Assembly: GCF_007744675.1 (NCBI RefSeq)
Contig: NZ_CP036269.1
Coordinates: 1,379,501-1,443,500 of the forward strand
Length of the DNA: 64,000 bases
Origin: Gimesia alba
GTDB taxonomy: Bacteria > Planctomycetota > Planctomycetia > Planctomycetales > Planctomycetaceae
Reading direction: 5' to 3'
Shown here: piece by piece, positions 39,381-49,469 of the stretch
How the letters are laid out: each line of letters starts with the position of its first letter
Position numbering within the stretch: position 1 is the first letter of the stretch
Made by a program: the position numbers and the translations under genes
Notes under the pieces: model-generated
What the model saw: the letters and a program-made list of their open reading frames with translations, nothing else
Told to the model about the DNA's origin: nothing
Database searches by the model: none

Positions 39381-42095
39381 GTGGCAAAGAAGAAGCTGAA
39401 AGCATTAGTGATCGTTGAATCACCGGCTAAAGCCAAGAAAATCGGCAGCTATCTAGGTAGTAAATATAAGGTCCTGGCCAGTATGGGGCACGTTCGTGAT
39501 CTGCCCACCAAAGCCTCCGATGTCCCTTCCGAATTCAAGAAAAAACACAAATGGGCCACATTAGGCGTCAATGTTGAGTCCGAATTTGAGCCGTATTACC
39601 TGGTTCCCAAAGAGAAGAAAAAAACGGTTAAGGAACTCAAGGACGCCCTGAAAGATGCAGAAGAATTGATTCTCGCGACCGACGAAGACCGCGAAGGAGA
39701 AAGCATCGGCTGGCATCTGACCGAATTGCTCAAGCCCAAAGTGCCCGTGAAACGCATGGTTTTCTCGGAAATTACAGAAGAAGCCATTCAGGAAGCGATT
39801 GCCAATCCCCGGGAACTCGACTTAAATCTGGTCTCGGCTCAAGAGACCCGCCGTGTTCTGGACCGTTTGTACGGATTTACATTGAGCCCGCTACTCTGGA
39901 AGAAAATTGCCCGCGGTCTCTCTGCCGGTCGTGTGCAATCGGTAGCGGTTCGGATTCTAGTACAACGTGAGCTGGAGCGGCTGGCATTTAAAAGTGGTAC
40001 CTACTGGGATTTGAAGGCGCAGCTCAAAACTGACGCAGGCGCCGAGTTTGAATCGATGTTATCCACAGTAGGCGGCAAGAAAGTCGCCAGCGGAAAAGAC
40101 TTCGATGAGTCGACGGGGAAATTGAAAGAGGGGGCGAATGTCCTCTTGCTCAATGAACAGCAGGCCGATGACTTACTGGAACGTGTCAAGAAGTCGGATT
40201 GGAAAGTGACTTCAGTCGAGCAGCGTCTGCAGTCGCGGAAACCCCCCGCGCCGTTTACGACCAGTACACTGCAACAGGAGGGGAACCGAAAGCTGAATAT
40301 GTCGGCTCGGGAAACCATGCAGGTGGCGCAGCGACTGTACGAAGACGGTCACATTACTTATATGCGTACTGACAGTGTCAACCTCTCGAACGAAGCCGTC
40401 TCTGCCTCACGCCAGCGGATTGAAGATTTATACGGCAAAGACTATCTCTACCCGGAAATCCGCCGCTTCGATACGAAATCCAAAGGAGCACAGGAAGCTC
40501 ACGAAGCGATTCGTCCTGCGGGAAAGCAGATGAAAACCGCCGAAGAAATCGGTTTGAAAGGGCAACAGGCCAAACTGTATTCGATGATCTGGAAGCGGAC
40601 GATGGCCACTCAAATGGAAGAAGCCAAACTGCGTTTTCAAACTGTGACAATCACCGCCGCGGATGCCGAATTTCGGGCTACCGGACGTCATGTTGAATTT
40701 CCCGGTTTCTTCCGGGCTTATGTTGAAGGTTCCGATGATCCGGAAGCAGCTTTGGATGACAGTGAATCCATGCTGCCACCTCTGGAAGAAAATCAGGCGC
40801 TGGAAGCCAGTCAGGTCGAACCGCTCAAACACGAAACGAAACCTCCCGCGCGTTATACGGAAGCCAGCATTGTTCGCAAACTGGAAAGCGAAGGCGTCGG
40901 CCGTCCAAGTACGTATGCTTCCATTATCGGTACGATTCAGGATCGTGGTTACGTGAAAAAGTCAGGTAGTCAGCTCGTCCCGACATTTACCGCGTTGGCA
41001 GTCACACGTCTGCTCGAAAAGTTTTTCCCGAACCTGGTCGACTTGCAGTTTACCGCTGCCATGGAACAGGAACTGGATGATATTGCCGTTGGCGAAGGGG
41101 ATCGACTACCATATTTGAACCAGTTCTATCGGGGCAAAGAAGGCCTGGATGAGCAGGTGAAATCTAAAGAGGAAACCATCGACGCACGTGAAATATGCAC
41201 GTTGGATCTGGAAGGGATCGAGTCTGCGGTCCGTGTGGGCCGCTATGGTCCTTATGTCTCTGATGAATCAGAAGAAGAGCCTGTTTCCGCCTCCATTCCC
41301 GATGATATTGCACCCGCCGACCTGACCAATGAACTGGCACAGAAATTAATTCGCCTGAAGAGTGAAGGGCCAAAGTCTCTCGGAATGCATCCCGAGGAGA
41401 ATACACCCATTTATAAGCTGCACGGTCCCTTTGGTCCTTATTTGCAGTTAGGGGATGTCATTGAAGATGGTCCCAAGCCTAAACGTGTCAGTATTCCCAA
41501 GAACGTCGATCCGGATTCCATTGATTTTGAATTAGCGTTGAAATATTTGAGTCTGCCACGGTTCTTAGGCGAGCATCCCGAAACCGGAAAGAAGGTCAAC
41601 GCAGGCATCGGTCGCTTTGGCCCTTATGTGCTACACGACAAAGTTTATAAGTCGCTGGGCAAGGAAGACGATATTCTGACGATCGGCCTGGACCGGGCAG
41701 TCGAGTTACTGAAGCAGGCCCGCAAACGCAGTGCTCCGACGCCGATTCGCGATCTGGGGAAACATCCGGAAGACGAAGAACAGGTTGCCATCTTTGATGG
41801 TCGTTATGGTCCTTATGTCAAGCACGGCAAAATCAACGCGACTATTCCCAAAGGGTATGAAGTCGAAACAGTAACATTGGAGCAGGCACTCGAATGGATT
41901 GAAGCCAAAGCGGCGAAAAAAGGAACAAAGAAAGCTGCAGGCAAAAAGAAGGCCGCGAAAAAGACGACCAAAAAAGCGGCTGCAAAAAAGAAGACCACCA
42001 AGAAAGCGGCGACAAAAAAGACAGCTGCTAAGAAAACAGCGAAGAAGAAAACAGCGAAGAAGAAAACAGCGAAGAAAAAAACGGCTGAAGAATAA
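39381..42095 (+). CDS. topA: DNA topoisomerase I with histone-H1-like tail
   Basis: 904 aa from a GTG preceded by AGGAAGGG. TOPRIM domain: LVIVESPAKAKKIGSYLGSK and LATDEDREGESIGWHL. Catalytic core: RGLSAGRVQSVAVRILVQRE, active Tyr in ITYMRTDSVNLS, ARYTEASIVRKLESEGVGRP. The C-terminus has no Cys zinc fingers but GRYGPYV-type repeats (four copies), then ~65 residues of Lys/Ala/Thr repeats (KKAAGKKKAAKK). It relaxes negative supercoils. The H1-like tail may bind DNA more tightly, as in other planctomycetes and actinobacteria. Confidence 0.95.
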   Translation: MAKKKLKALVIVESPAKAKKIGSYLGSKYKVLASMGHVRDLPTKASDVPSEFKKKHKWATLGVNVESEFEPYYLVPKEKKKTVKELKDALKDAEELILATDEDREGESIGWHLTELLKPKVPVKRMVFSEITEEAIQEAIANPRELDLNLVSAQETRRVLDRLYGFTLSPLLWKKIARGLSAGRVQSVAVRILVQRELERLAFKSGTYWDLKAQLKTDAGAEFESMLSTVGGKKVASGKDFDESTGKLKEGANVLLLNEQQADDLLERVKKSDWKVTSVEQRLQSRKPPAPFTTSTLQQEGNRKLNMSARETMQVAQRLYEDGHITYMRTDSVNLSNEAVSASRQRIEDLYGKDYLYPEIRRFDTKSKGAQEAHEAIRPAGKQMKTAEEIGLKGQQAKLYSMIWKRTMATQMEEAKLRFQTVTITAADAEFRATGRHVEFPGFFRAYVEGSDDPEAALDDSESMLPPLEENQALEASQVEPLKHETKPPARYTEASIVRKLESEGVGRPSTYASIIGTIQDRGYVKKSGSQLVPTFTALAVTRLLEKFFPNLVDLQFTAAMEQELDDIAVGEGDRLPYLNQFYRGKEGLDEQVKSKEETIDAREICTLDLEGIESAVRVGRYGPYVSDESEEEPVSASIPDDIAPADLTNELAQKLIRLKSEGPKSLGMHPEENTPIYKLHGPFGPYLQLGDVIEDGPKPKRVSIPKNVDPDSIDFELALKYLSLPRFLGEHPETGKKVNAGIGRFGPYVLHDKVYKSLGKEDDILTIGLDRAVELLKQARKRSAPTPIRDLGKHPEDEEQVAIFDGRYGPYVKHGKINATIPKGYEVETVTLEQALEWIEAKAAKKGTKKAAGKKKAAKKTTKKAAAKKKTTKKAATKKTAAKKTAKKKTAKKKTAKKKTAEE

Positions 42096-42109
42096 GCGAA
42101 TGAACTCGG

Positions 42110-42904
42110 TCAGGCGGAAGCATTGGATTCATCCACTTCCACCGCGCCCGGGGGGAGGGTTTCCTGTTCTGCTTCCTCTTCGCATCTCTTCCGATCTGCT
42201 GCTTTGACTTCTGAATCGTTCAGGTCGAATTCTTCAATCAACTCACGTCTGCGAAGCGTGACCTGCCGATCAAATTCGGAGAGCACATCCAGTGCACGAT
42301 CACGCGACGTCACCAGGCCAATGATCAGGTACTGAGTGATTGCTATTCCATAACAGACCCAGCCTACAGTATCAACGGCGATCGCAGAGAGGATGGCAAA
42401 TACTGGAGAAGATCGGTTAACATGCTGACAAACAATCCCCTTCAGAATCGCCCGCCATTTCTCTTTCAATTCTCGGAAAATCCCGTACTCTCTTGATAAC
42501 TTCAAGACCGGTGGACCAGGGTGGATGATCGAAAATAATTCCTGATCCGGCATCGCTTCAATCACACCGATGGCCAACATGATCCGAAAGCCCATTAAAA
42601 CCCAGCCTTCGGTTCCCTGCAGACTCATGGGGACCCAACCGAACAGAGCCGCTTCCATATTCGCGGTGGCCGCCAGCAATAACAGCGAACCGCGGAACCA
42701 TTGCTCAAGGTCTTTTTCCAGTTCCTCATCAATGTCCTGAACGCGTACGATTTTGTTGAGAATCAGGTGAAAGATCGGGATCGCAATCAATCCGACAAAG
42801 AATCGTGTTAAAGGCTTTAACAGATTTCTAAAGTAGGGATTGTTAAACAGGATACGAAGAAATCCACCCACAATAATTCCTAACTGATCGAACGGTGTTA
42901 GCAC
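42110..42904 (-). CDS. Multi-pass membrane protein of unknown function
   Basis: 264 aa from the GTG at 42904 behind GGGAGGCGA; the frame extends upstream without a good start. Hydrophobic segments near the N-terminus (LGIIVGGFLRILF; RFFVGLIAIPIFHLILNKIV), middle (GSLLLLAATANMEAALFGWV; GFRIMLAIGVIEAM) and later (ILSAIAVDTVGWVCYGIAIT). A soluble Glu/Arg-rich tail follows. Converges with topA. No family recognised. Confidence 0.7.
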   Translation of the reverse strand: MLTPFDQLGIIVGGFLRILFNNPYFRNLLKPLTRFFVGLIAIPIFHLILNKIVRVQDIDEELEKDLEQWFRGSLLLLAATANMEAALFGWVPMSLQGTEGWVLMGFRIMLAIGVIEAMPDQELFSIIHPGPPVLKLSREYGIFRELKEKWRAILKGIVCQHVNRSSPVFAILSAIAVDTVGWVCYGIAITQYLIIGLVTSRDRALDVLSEFDRQVTLRRRELIEEFDLNDSEVKAADRKRCEEEAEQETLPPGAVEVDESNASA

Positions 42905-43661
42905 GAACTCGCCTCCCTGATTGAAAAAACGAAGTCCGTTCAAACAGGGATCAAAAAAAACTCATTGTTTCCACGGTGGAAGGGGAAACACTTAAAACGG
43001 TATTTCCTGGGAGAGTGTTTAGAGGTCTTGCTTTGAGTTTCTTTTTAGCAGATCAAACCTGAGGACGAAAATACCAAATCAAGAATTCATTTCACTGGAA
43101 TTCTGATTCACTCAGAGGGAACGGTTTTGAACTAAGGTTTCGAATTGAAAAAAGGTAGATTGAACAGTGGATGATTGACTTAGAAAGACTGGGGATTTGA
43201 GATCGAACAAGAATCATCTTTTGAAGTTGCGTCAAAACGTCAAGATCTTGAATGAGTAGGTAGAAGGTAAGTCGATATATTTTAATAGTTTAGGGGGTGT
43301 GAGTGTTTGCGGGTTTAGTGCTGAGCTTGAATCTTGGTACAGCTTTGATATAGTAAGAGAAATCTGGATTTAAGCAATTTTTCATTTCTTCTTAATCTAA
43401 GTTCCTTTGATCTAAAGGGATTCTATCCAGAGCAAAAAGTGGATGTGTCCGCTCGGATATATCTTTGAACGATAAATTCAGTTCTGCTTTACAAATTTAA
43501 GGAAAGTTTAAACAAACAACGATTACTTCGTGTTTCTCTAACTACTTAAACCAGTTTTATCTGAAAGCTTAAGTCTGTTCGAAATCCGTCTTCGAGTACA
43601 GATTTCTTTCGATTGAGATAAGTTAGCACTAATTCTTATTCCTTATTTTTATGGAGGTTGC
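42905..43661. other. Gene-free stretch upstream of DUF1559 gene
   Basis: About 750 bp, AT-rich, without a convincing ORF on either strand. It holds the leftward start region of the membrane protein and the rightward leader of the DUF1559 gene, ending in GGAGG at 43652. I see no strong hairpin or repeat. Confidence 0.55.
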
Positions 43662-44594
43662 GTGATGCAGGATTCTCAAAAGAAGTCTGTGAGAAAAAGA
43701 GGCTTTACCCTGATTGAGCTTCTGGTAGTGATTGCGATTATTGCGATTTTAATCGCCTTGCTCTTACCCGCCGTTCAACAGGCACGTGAAGCAGCCCGCC
43801 GAAGTTCCTGTAAAAACAATTTAAAGCAATGGGGACTGGCGCTGCATAACTATCATGAGACGCATTCAGGATTTCCTCCCGGATATTTTGGGAACGGAAA
43901 CCGCATGGGCTTCCATGTCATGCTGCTGCCCTTTGTAGATCAGGCGCCACTGTATAACAAATTTAATTTTGACATACATTATGATATGACAACGCCGACA
44001 AATAACAGGGTCCTGAAAGAACAGACTTTTGCACTATTGCACTGTCCCAGCTACGGAAAAAGAGACATCTCTGGGAATACAAAGCAGTATACGATACATT
44101 ACTACGGTGTCATGGGGGCGAAAGGGACCAAGCCTGGCGGAGGAACATATGATATTAAGGGTTATACCACTCAAAATCATGGTGGCTGGGCGATCAATGG
44201 GATCCTTTATCGTAACTCAAGTATCAAGATACGCGATATTCACGACGGAACTACAAATACATTCATCATGGGGGAATTATCTTGGGACCCACAAAAAGTT
44301 GCGGGAGCTGGCTATACCAATCAGCGTCGAGGTTGGACACAGGGCACGCAAACGACTGATTCCAATACTTCGGCCTGTTATTCCTGCCGCAACATCGCGA
44401 CGGTGATGAATTCAGCCGGTTATAAGTCAGGAAGTGCCTTGTTCAATGACGCCAGCTTTGGCAGTAAACACGTGGGGGGCTGTCATTTCATGCTGGCCGA
44501 TGGTTCGGTCCGCTTCATCTCAGAAAACATTGACTTCGCGACGTATCTGGCTGCCGGCAGCCGTGATGATGGCGAAACTCTAACCTTAGAGTAG
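43662..44594 (+). CDS. DUF1559 protein with type IV pilin-like N-terminus
   Basis: 310 aa, ATGGAGG upstream. Prepilin signal [20 protein letters not shown] with Gly-Phe cleavage point and Glu5, then the DUF1559 hallmark [20 protein letters not shown] and [16 protein letters not shown]; near the end comes the H[14 protein letters not shown] box ([20 protein letters not shown]). DUF1559 proteins are hugely expanded in planctomycetes and are probably exported pseudopilins; their job is unknown. Confidence 0.95.
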   Translation: MMQDSQKKSVRKRGFTLIELLVVIAIIAILIALLLPAVQQAREAARRSSCKNNLKQWGLALHNYHETHSGFPPGYFGNGNRMGFHVMLLPFVDQAPLYNKFNFDIHYDMTTPTNNRVLKEQTFALLHCPSYGKRDISGNTKQYTIHYYGVMGAKGTKPGGGTYDIKGYTTQNHGGWAINGILYRNSSIKIRDIHDGTTNTFIMGELSWDPQKVAGAGYTNQRRGWTQGTQTTDSNTSACYSCRNIATVMNSAGYKSGSALFNDASFGSKHVGGCHFMLADGSVRFISENIDFATYLAAGSRDDGETLTLE

Positions 44595-44605
44595 TCTACT
44601 TCTTT

Positions 44606-44637
44606 CCAAAGCTCCTCGTCATGTTGAGGAGCTTTGG
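44606..44637 (+). terminator. Terminator after the DUF1559 gene
   Basis: CCAAAGCTCCTC and GAGGAGCTTTGG form a perfect 12-bp stem with an 8-base loop, 12 bp past the stop codon. The T-tail is short (TGTTT). Confidence 0.75.
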
Positions 44638-44682
44638 TGTTTGAGTAACTGGAACTTGCTGAGAAGAGCGCCACACGCGAGC

Positions 44683-45174
44683 CTATGGTTCGTTGGCAGC
44701 TCTTCTTTTCTTTTTGCCATACGGGCTTTGCTTGGCAGCATCCGCGGGAATTGTCAGATCCTGCGTCGCTTCTTCTTCGGGCAAATCGAGTTCCGTACGA
44801 TAGCCAAAGAACAACGTCTTCCCGTTCGCCAGGTATTCCGTTTCTTCTTCGGAATTTTCCCCCGTGGGAGGTGTGCCTTGAGTGACGCCGTCAAAGCCAC
44901 TGATTTCCAGAATATGCGGGCCACCCATCGTGCCCTTTCCGTTTTTTGCGGTATCATATTCTCCCTCAATAATTTCCGCGAAGCCACCCCCGCCTTTGTT
45001 GTCTTTGGATGAATCGGGAATGAATTTGATTTGACCATAGGGTAGTGGTTTCCCATCAAATTCTACTTTTCCTTTCACGTTGTATAACGTGACATCACTG
45101 CCACAACCCGTAAGTGTTCCCGCAAACAAGAGAAGTAGACCAGGAACCGATATTCTTGGAAACATTCTGGGCAT
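44683..45174 (-). CDS. Small lipoprotein with carboxypeptidase-regulatory-like fold
   Basis: 163 aa. Lipoprotein signal with lipobox LTGC (ISVPGLLLLFAGTLTGC), then a beta-sandwich start typical of planctomycete lipoproteins (VKGKVEFDGKPLPYGQIKFI) and a region with GGPHILEISGFDG. Genes of this kind often lie beside DUF1559 genes, as here (convergent). Confidence 0.8.
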   Translation of the reverse strand: MPRMFPRISVPGLLLLFAGTLTGCGSDVTLYNVKGKVEFDGKPLPYGQIKFIPDSSKDNKGGGGFAEIIEGEYDTAKNGKGTMGGPHILEISGFDGVTQGTPPTGENSEEETEYLANGKTLFFGYRTELDLPEEEATQDLTIPADAAKQSPYGKKKRRAANEP

Positions 45175-45443
45175 GTAACAATCTTTCTATAATGCAATGA
45201 GACATGAGATGGAAAAGTCTGAGAACGGTTTATTGAATCGAGCGTTCCTTCGTCAGTAAGACTAACATCGAGAGAGAGTCAGGATGGTGCTTATTCATGA
45301 GATGATTTATGAACGCTCATTAGAACATATTCAGCGTTTAAAAGTCAAACTGATTCCACCTGGTTCGCCAGTATTGGCAAGAACGGAATGTCTCTGTATC
45401 AGAAAGCAGAACAGGATTGATTGAGAGTGACTGTGCGCTGGTG

Positions 45444-46736
45444 TTACCAGCGAATCTGTTCATAGAGCTGCAGCAGTCGCTGGCCGCGATTCGGGTTGAG
45501 TTGTTGCACATAGGCAATTCGCCCGCGCAGATGGCTGGCAAAATCGGGATGCTGTTCCCGGTTCTGGCCCGCTGGTCCCTGGCGTATGCAATTAGTGAGA
45601 ATGGCTTTCAGCAGATCGAATTCTTTTCGCGGGACATTCGTGTGTTCGTTGACAACAACGCCGGTTACTTTTTGCTGTTGATTGTCCCGCAGTACGCGCC
45701 GCTTCGATTGATTCGCCTGAAATCGTTCGGAACGAATAATCTGATTCACGAGTGGAATAAATACACGCAGTGATCGCAGAAACTGATCGGATCCGGAAAA
45801 CGTCAGGTCGTCGGCGTAACGTGTGTAGTCTGCATCAAAGGAACGTGCTAACCCAGAGAGTCTGACATCCAGCGAAAAGGCAGACAGGTTCGCGAGTGCA
45901 GGGGAAGTCGATGCCCCTTGTGGCAGGTGGCGTGAAAGATACGGTAACAGCGGGCGCAGGCTTCCATCAGGAAATGGCATATTTATGGGAATCGCAGTAG
46001 TGGTTAACCGGGCCAGCCAGAGTGCAGCTTCGCGACAATAGCCGACGCTGCGAAAGATTGAAACGACGCGTGCAAAATTCACGCTGGCATAAAAATTTTC
46101 CAGATCAAATTTGACAACCACACGTTTGCCCGTGTGCGGTATTGCATTTGTGACAGGGGAATGGCCGGTGACAAAGCCATGTGCCGCGTCATGAACGGGA
46201 ATCTGGTTCAGGATTTCCAGTAAGATCTGCTGCTGCGCCAGTTTGATAAAAGGACGCGGGGCTTCGATCAGCCGAAACCCATTTCGTTTCGGCAACCAAT
46301 GATATGTGTAATGCGATTCCTTCACATCATCTGGACGATCTGACTGATTGAACCGGTGAGTCAACCAGGCAAGTTTTCCTAGTGGAAGATTCAACCAGTG
46401 CGCGATATCTTCCGGAGTTGAAAAAACGGGTAGATCAAAGCGACCCAGTTTTGCTGCATCTCCATCCTGGGTCATATCCAGATAATGATCGGTTTCCGAT
46501 CGATAGCGCAGCAATTCATAAGGGCGAGCGAGTTTGTATGGCAGGGATTCTACATCAGCGCTTTCAGGTGCTGTAAAAGTTTTCTTTTTATTGTATCGCA
46601 GAGGGCTCAGACGGGGTTTGCGAAAGACTCGGGGGGCTTTCGTCTGTTCTGCATTCGCGCTCGTCTCAGGCCGCGCAACAGACCGATCTGGTGCGGGGCC
46701 AAAAAAAAGTTGGCGTATGAAATCAAAGAAGCCCAT
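45444..46736 (-). CDS. Retron-type reverse transcriptase
   Basis: 430 aa. The first ~140 residues are an N-terminal extension. RT motifs follow: AAHGFVTGHSPVTNAIPH with the retron NAxxH box (197-201), FDLENFYAS (210-218), LPQGASTSPALANL (271-284), TRYADDLTFSG with catalytic YADD (307-310) and the retron VTG box (KVTGVVVN, ~357). The layout resembles myxobacterial Mx162-like retron RTs, from memory. It would copy its msr-msd RNA, found just upstream, into msDNA. No separate effector gene is adjacent: downstream is a lipoprotein, upstream a divergent protease. Confidence 0.92.
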   Translation of the reverse strand: MGFFDFIRQLFFGPAPDRSVARPETSANAEQTKAPRVFRKPRLSPLRYNKKKTFTAPESADVESLPYKLARPYELLRYRSETDHYLDMTQDGDAAKLGRFDLPVFSTPEDIAHWLNLPLGKLAWLTHRFNQSDRPDDVKESHYTYHWLPKRNGFRLIEAPRPFIKLAQQQILLEILNQIPVHDAAHGFVTGHSPVTNAIPHTGKRVVVKFDLENFYASVNFARVVSIFRSVGYCREAALWLARLTTTAIPINMPFPDGSLRPLLPYLSRHLPQGASTSPALANLSAFSLDVRLSGLARSFDADYTRYADDLTFSGSDQFLRSLRVFIPLVNQIIRSERFQANQSKRRVLRDNQQQKVTGVVVNEHTNVPRKEFDLLKAILTNCIRQGPAGQNREQHPDFASHLRGRIAYVQQLNPNRGQRLLQLYEQIRW

Positions 46737-46800
46737 TCAGAAATCCTGCAGTCAGGTCAGTTTGGTGATCGTCAGAAAAGTGATAAAAAATAGAAATGGC

Positions 46801-46970
46801 CAGCGGGCCGCACAACCGATCCTGTGGCGAAGTATTGCTACGATAACCATCTATCGTAGCGATACTTCACGTGTCGTAGAATGGTCAATACTTCTCCCAC
46901 GGGGTATCCCCGCAGAGCCCTGAGTGATCCGTCAGGATACAGTCAGAGTCAAAACTTGTGCGACCCACTG
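46801..46970 (-). ncRNA. Candidate retron msr-msd RNA
   Basis: Read on the minus strand, CAGTGGGTCGCACAA (46970-46956, a1) pairs with TTGTGCGGCCCGCTG (46815-46801, a2) over 15 bp with two G-U pairs. The base right after a1 is G, as for the branching guanosine of known retrons. The msr part has two small hairpins (ATCC-tgac-GGAT and GGGG-ata-CCCC). The msd part has a 17-bp stem with a 6-base loop and one mismatch (46829-46868). The RNA ends 64 bp before the RT start, the standard retron spacing. Confidence 0.82.
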
Positions 46971-47287
46971 CCCATTATGGTGCAAATCGTATCCTTTTCG
47001 TGAGATGCGTCAATGTTAAGTCTTGTGAATCTGGATAAAGCCTTAAGATTCCAGCACGAATTCCACTCCAGCAATGGAGCAACTAAAAACTGGTATAAAA
47101 AATAACACGCAAGGTATTAGGAGAACTGCAATTGCCATGATTTCAGGACCACGATACATTTCTGCAGAATCGGAAATGTTGCGGGAGTGCATTCCCGGCG
47201 GTGATCGAGTACGCTGTCTCTGTTCCATCCGATTTCTGTCTGATTCGGGGACAAACTGGAAGATAGTGAAAACAGAAAGTTTTGAAA
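46971..47287. other. Divergent intergenic region between retron and protease
   Basis: About 320 bp. It must hold the leftward retron promoter and the rightward start signals of the M50 gene. Short ORFs on both strands have no support. No terminator or repeat seen. Confidence 0.5.
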
Positions 47288-47983
47288 ATGCTGGGAAATG
47301 TGGCTCCCACTGAGTTTGATTTGCGGTTTTCGATGTTTGGGATTCCCGTACGCGTTCACCCGCTATTCTGGGCAGTATCAGCATTTATGGGCTGGAACCC
47401 CAATGATATTAAAATGACGTTGATCTGGATCGCCTGTGTCTTTGTCTCCATTCTGGTGCATGAGCTCGGGCATGCATTGACGGCACGACACTTTGGCTGG
47501 CCTCCGGAAATTGTCCTGTATCACTTCGGTGGACTGGCCATGTTTCAACCGTATTCCGGGATGACAACCCGCCGCTCGATTATCGTGTCTGCCGCAGGGC
47601 CGTTTGCTGGCTTTGCGTTGCTGGGCGCGGTCATGTTTTTTAAGATGATCTCAGTCAAGTTTGGCTTGTGGGATCAGTTCAGCCCTGAAGGACGAGATTA
47701 TGTGAGAGCCACATTTTACTTCCTGTATTTCATCAACCTGTATTGGGGGTTAATCAATCTCGCCCCGGTGCTGCCGCTGGATGGGGGGCATATTTGCGAA
47801 GATATCTGCAAAGCAGTCAAACGCTATCGCGGTGATGTCCTGGCGCTGCAGATCTCAATGGTGGTTGCGGGGCTGCTGGCCTTCTATTTTTTCAAGCAGC
47901 AGTTGCGTTTTGCCGGCATCATGTTTGCTCTGTTCGCCTTCTTCAATTTTCAGGCGTACCAGCAGCGTAATAGTACCTGGTAA
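47288..47983 (+). CDS. Site-2 protease family (M50) membrane metalloprotease
   Basis: 231 aa from the ATG at 47288. Zinc motif in FVSILVHELGHALTARHFGW (HExxH) and the second ligand in NLAPVLPLDGGHI (LDG). Several membrane segments. Compact, like the rhomboid-sized M50B branch; no PDZ or CBS domain. Substrates unknown. Confidence 0.9.
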   Translation: MLGNVAPTEFDLRFSMFGIPVRVHPLFWAVSAFMGWNPNDIKMTLIWIACVFVSILVHELGHALTARHFGWPPEIVLYHFGGLAMFQPYSGMTTRRSIIVSAAGPFAGFALLGAVMFFKMISVKFGLWDQFSPEGRDYVRATFYFLYFINLYWGLINLAPVLPLDGGHICEDICKAVKRYRGDVLALQISMVVAGLLAFYFFKQQLRFAGIMFALFAFFNFQAYQQRNSTW

Positions 47984-48002
47984 CAGAAACTCTGCCTGAT
48001 TC

Positions 48003-49355
48003 TTAGAATCCTAAGCCATCACCGTTGAGTTCGGCCGTTTTGACCGTCCCATCTGTGATGTTGAACATACCGGGATAAGACCGCGTCCATTTTTTATTCG
48101 GTCCCGGGCAGTACTGTCGTCCATTGCCTTCAATCGCAGCGATTGTCGGAATGCGGGCCGCCAGACTGGCAGAATGCAGGAATGAATAACCGCAGCAGGT
48201 CAGGTCCTGAACGCAAAGGAACATATCAAACTTCTGGGCCGCGGCACCCAGGAACAGCGATTCGGTTTGGCCTTTGCAGGCTTTCAGAGCAACACCCGAG
48301 TAACCGAGTTCGCGGCTGAGCAGTAACGATTCATAATCCACCAGCGATTCATCGATCACCACCGGTTTGATCTTGGCCGCTTCGTGCATTTTATTTTCAG
48401 GGTTGGCTTTGAGGTCGCGGTTGGTTGGTTGTTCGATGTACTGTACCCGGTCGAAGGCAGCCGGTGTCTGCTCACGGATTTTGTTCAGAAAATCGAGTAC
48501 GTAGTCTACGTTTTCACATTTCTCATTGAAATCCAATGAATAGCACCAGGTATCCTGTCCGCGTTCGGCCTGCGCTTTGGCTGCTTCGTTTTCGACAGCA
48601 ACCACGCGGCTGACATCCCAATCCATGTTATCACCGGATAGTTTGATCTTCAGGTGAGTCAAGCCGTCGGCTTTAATCCACTCGCCCAGGGTTTCCGGCA
48701 GTCCGTCATTAATACGTTCGCTGATGTCCGCTTCGGTAATCGGATCGAGCGCGCCTACCAGATGGTATAACGGTAGATTCGGTTTGGGATCGCGAAGCGT
48801 GTATTGATCCAAATATTCCCCCTTGAATTGATCATCCAGATACTCTGCCAGATCGTGAGTCATATATTCTGAAGAGAGGCCATTGTAGCTGTTGATATGA
48901 TTCGCTCGCCCAAATCCATCATGAATGGCTGCATCCAGAGGGCTTGAAGCAACGAGTTGCGCCAACTCGGGAATTTCTTCCTCCAAGCCCAGACGTTTCG
49001 ACAGTTTCTTGGCCATGAAGTGATATTCAGCCGAAATATGGTACATCAGATCGATCGGATGCGCGACTTCCGGACAGATATTGGCAATCTCCACTGCCTC
49101 CTCCAGAAATTCAATCATCGCTTTCAACGCGTCTTCCGGACTGACGACCGAGGAGGGCCAGGCCCAGATATTTCCGGCCGGCATGCTGCCAATTCCGATA
49201 CCCTGTTTTCCATTGCGTGTTTCAACGATGACTTCCACATTCAATAGCGTACTGCTATCCATCACCCGCCCACCGAATTTCAGGGGGGTCCGAAAAGGAA
49301 CTTCTTCGGTTGAAAATTTTGCCTCAACAATTTTGATATCTGTTGACTTGGGCAT
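48003..49355 (-). CDS. Enolase-superfamily enzyme (mandelate racemase/muconate lactonizing type)
   Basis: 450 aa. N-terminal capping domain (VPFRTPLKFGGRVMDSSTLL), then the barrel with K-x-K (LTHLKIKLSGD), metal ligands in CYSLDFNEKC, YIEQPTNRD and KPVVIDESLVD, and a late GVALKACKGQTES. This preserves the acid-base and metal pattern of the superfamily, but the substrate cannot be told. Longer than the ~380 aa average. Confidence 0.85.
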   Translation of the reverse strand: MPKSTDIKIVEAKFSTEEVPFRTPLKFGGRVMDSSTLLNVEVIVETRNGKQGIGIGSMPAGNIWAWPSSVVSPEDALKAMIEFLEEAVEIANICPEVAHPIDLMYHISAEYHFMAKKLSKRLGLEEEIPELAQLVASSPLDAAIHDGFGRANHINSYNGLSSEYMTHDLAEYLDDQFKGEYLDQYTLRDPKPNLPLYHLVGALDPITEADISERINDGLPETLGEWIKADGLTHLKIKLSGDNMDWDVSRVVAVENEAAKAQAERGQDTWCYSLDFNEKCENVDYVLDFLNKIREQTPAAFDRVQYIEQPTNRDLKANPENKMHEAAKIKPVVIDESLVDYESLLLSRELGYSGVALKACKGQTESLFLGAAAQKFDMFLCVQDLTCCGYSFLHSASLAARIPTIAAIEGNGRQYCPGPNKKWTRSYPGMFNITDGTVKTAELNGDGLGF

Positions 49356-49469
49356 CGGTCTAAAATTATTCCTTCATGTAAACTGATAAAACAGTGAGAC
49401 AGTTCAACTGTGTTTTATATGTCGTCTTGGAGAATACCAATACTAAACTCGATTTTATAACCAATGAGT

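Noticed and set aside
41899-42207. Lys/Arg-rich ORF overlapping the end of topA
   Set aside because: Frame-shifted reading of the Lys/Ala repeat tail of topA.
45444-46736. Diversity-generating retroelement or group II intron RT
   Set aside because: NAxxH and VTG boxes and the a1/a2-closed RNA upstream point to a retron; no template/variable repeat pair or intron domain structure seen.
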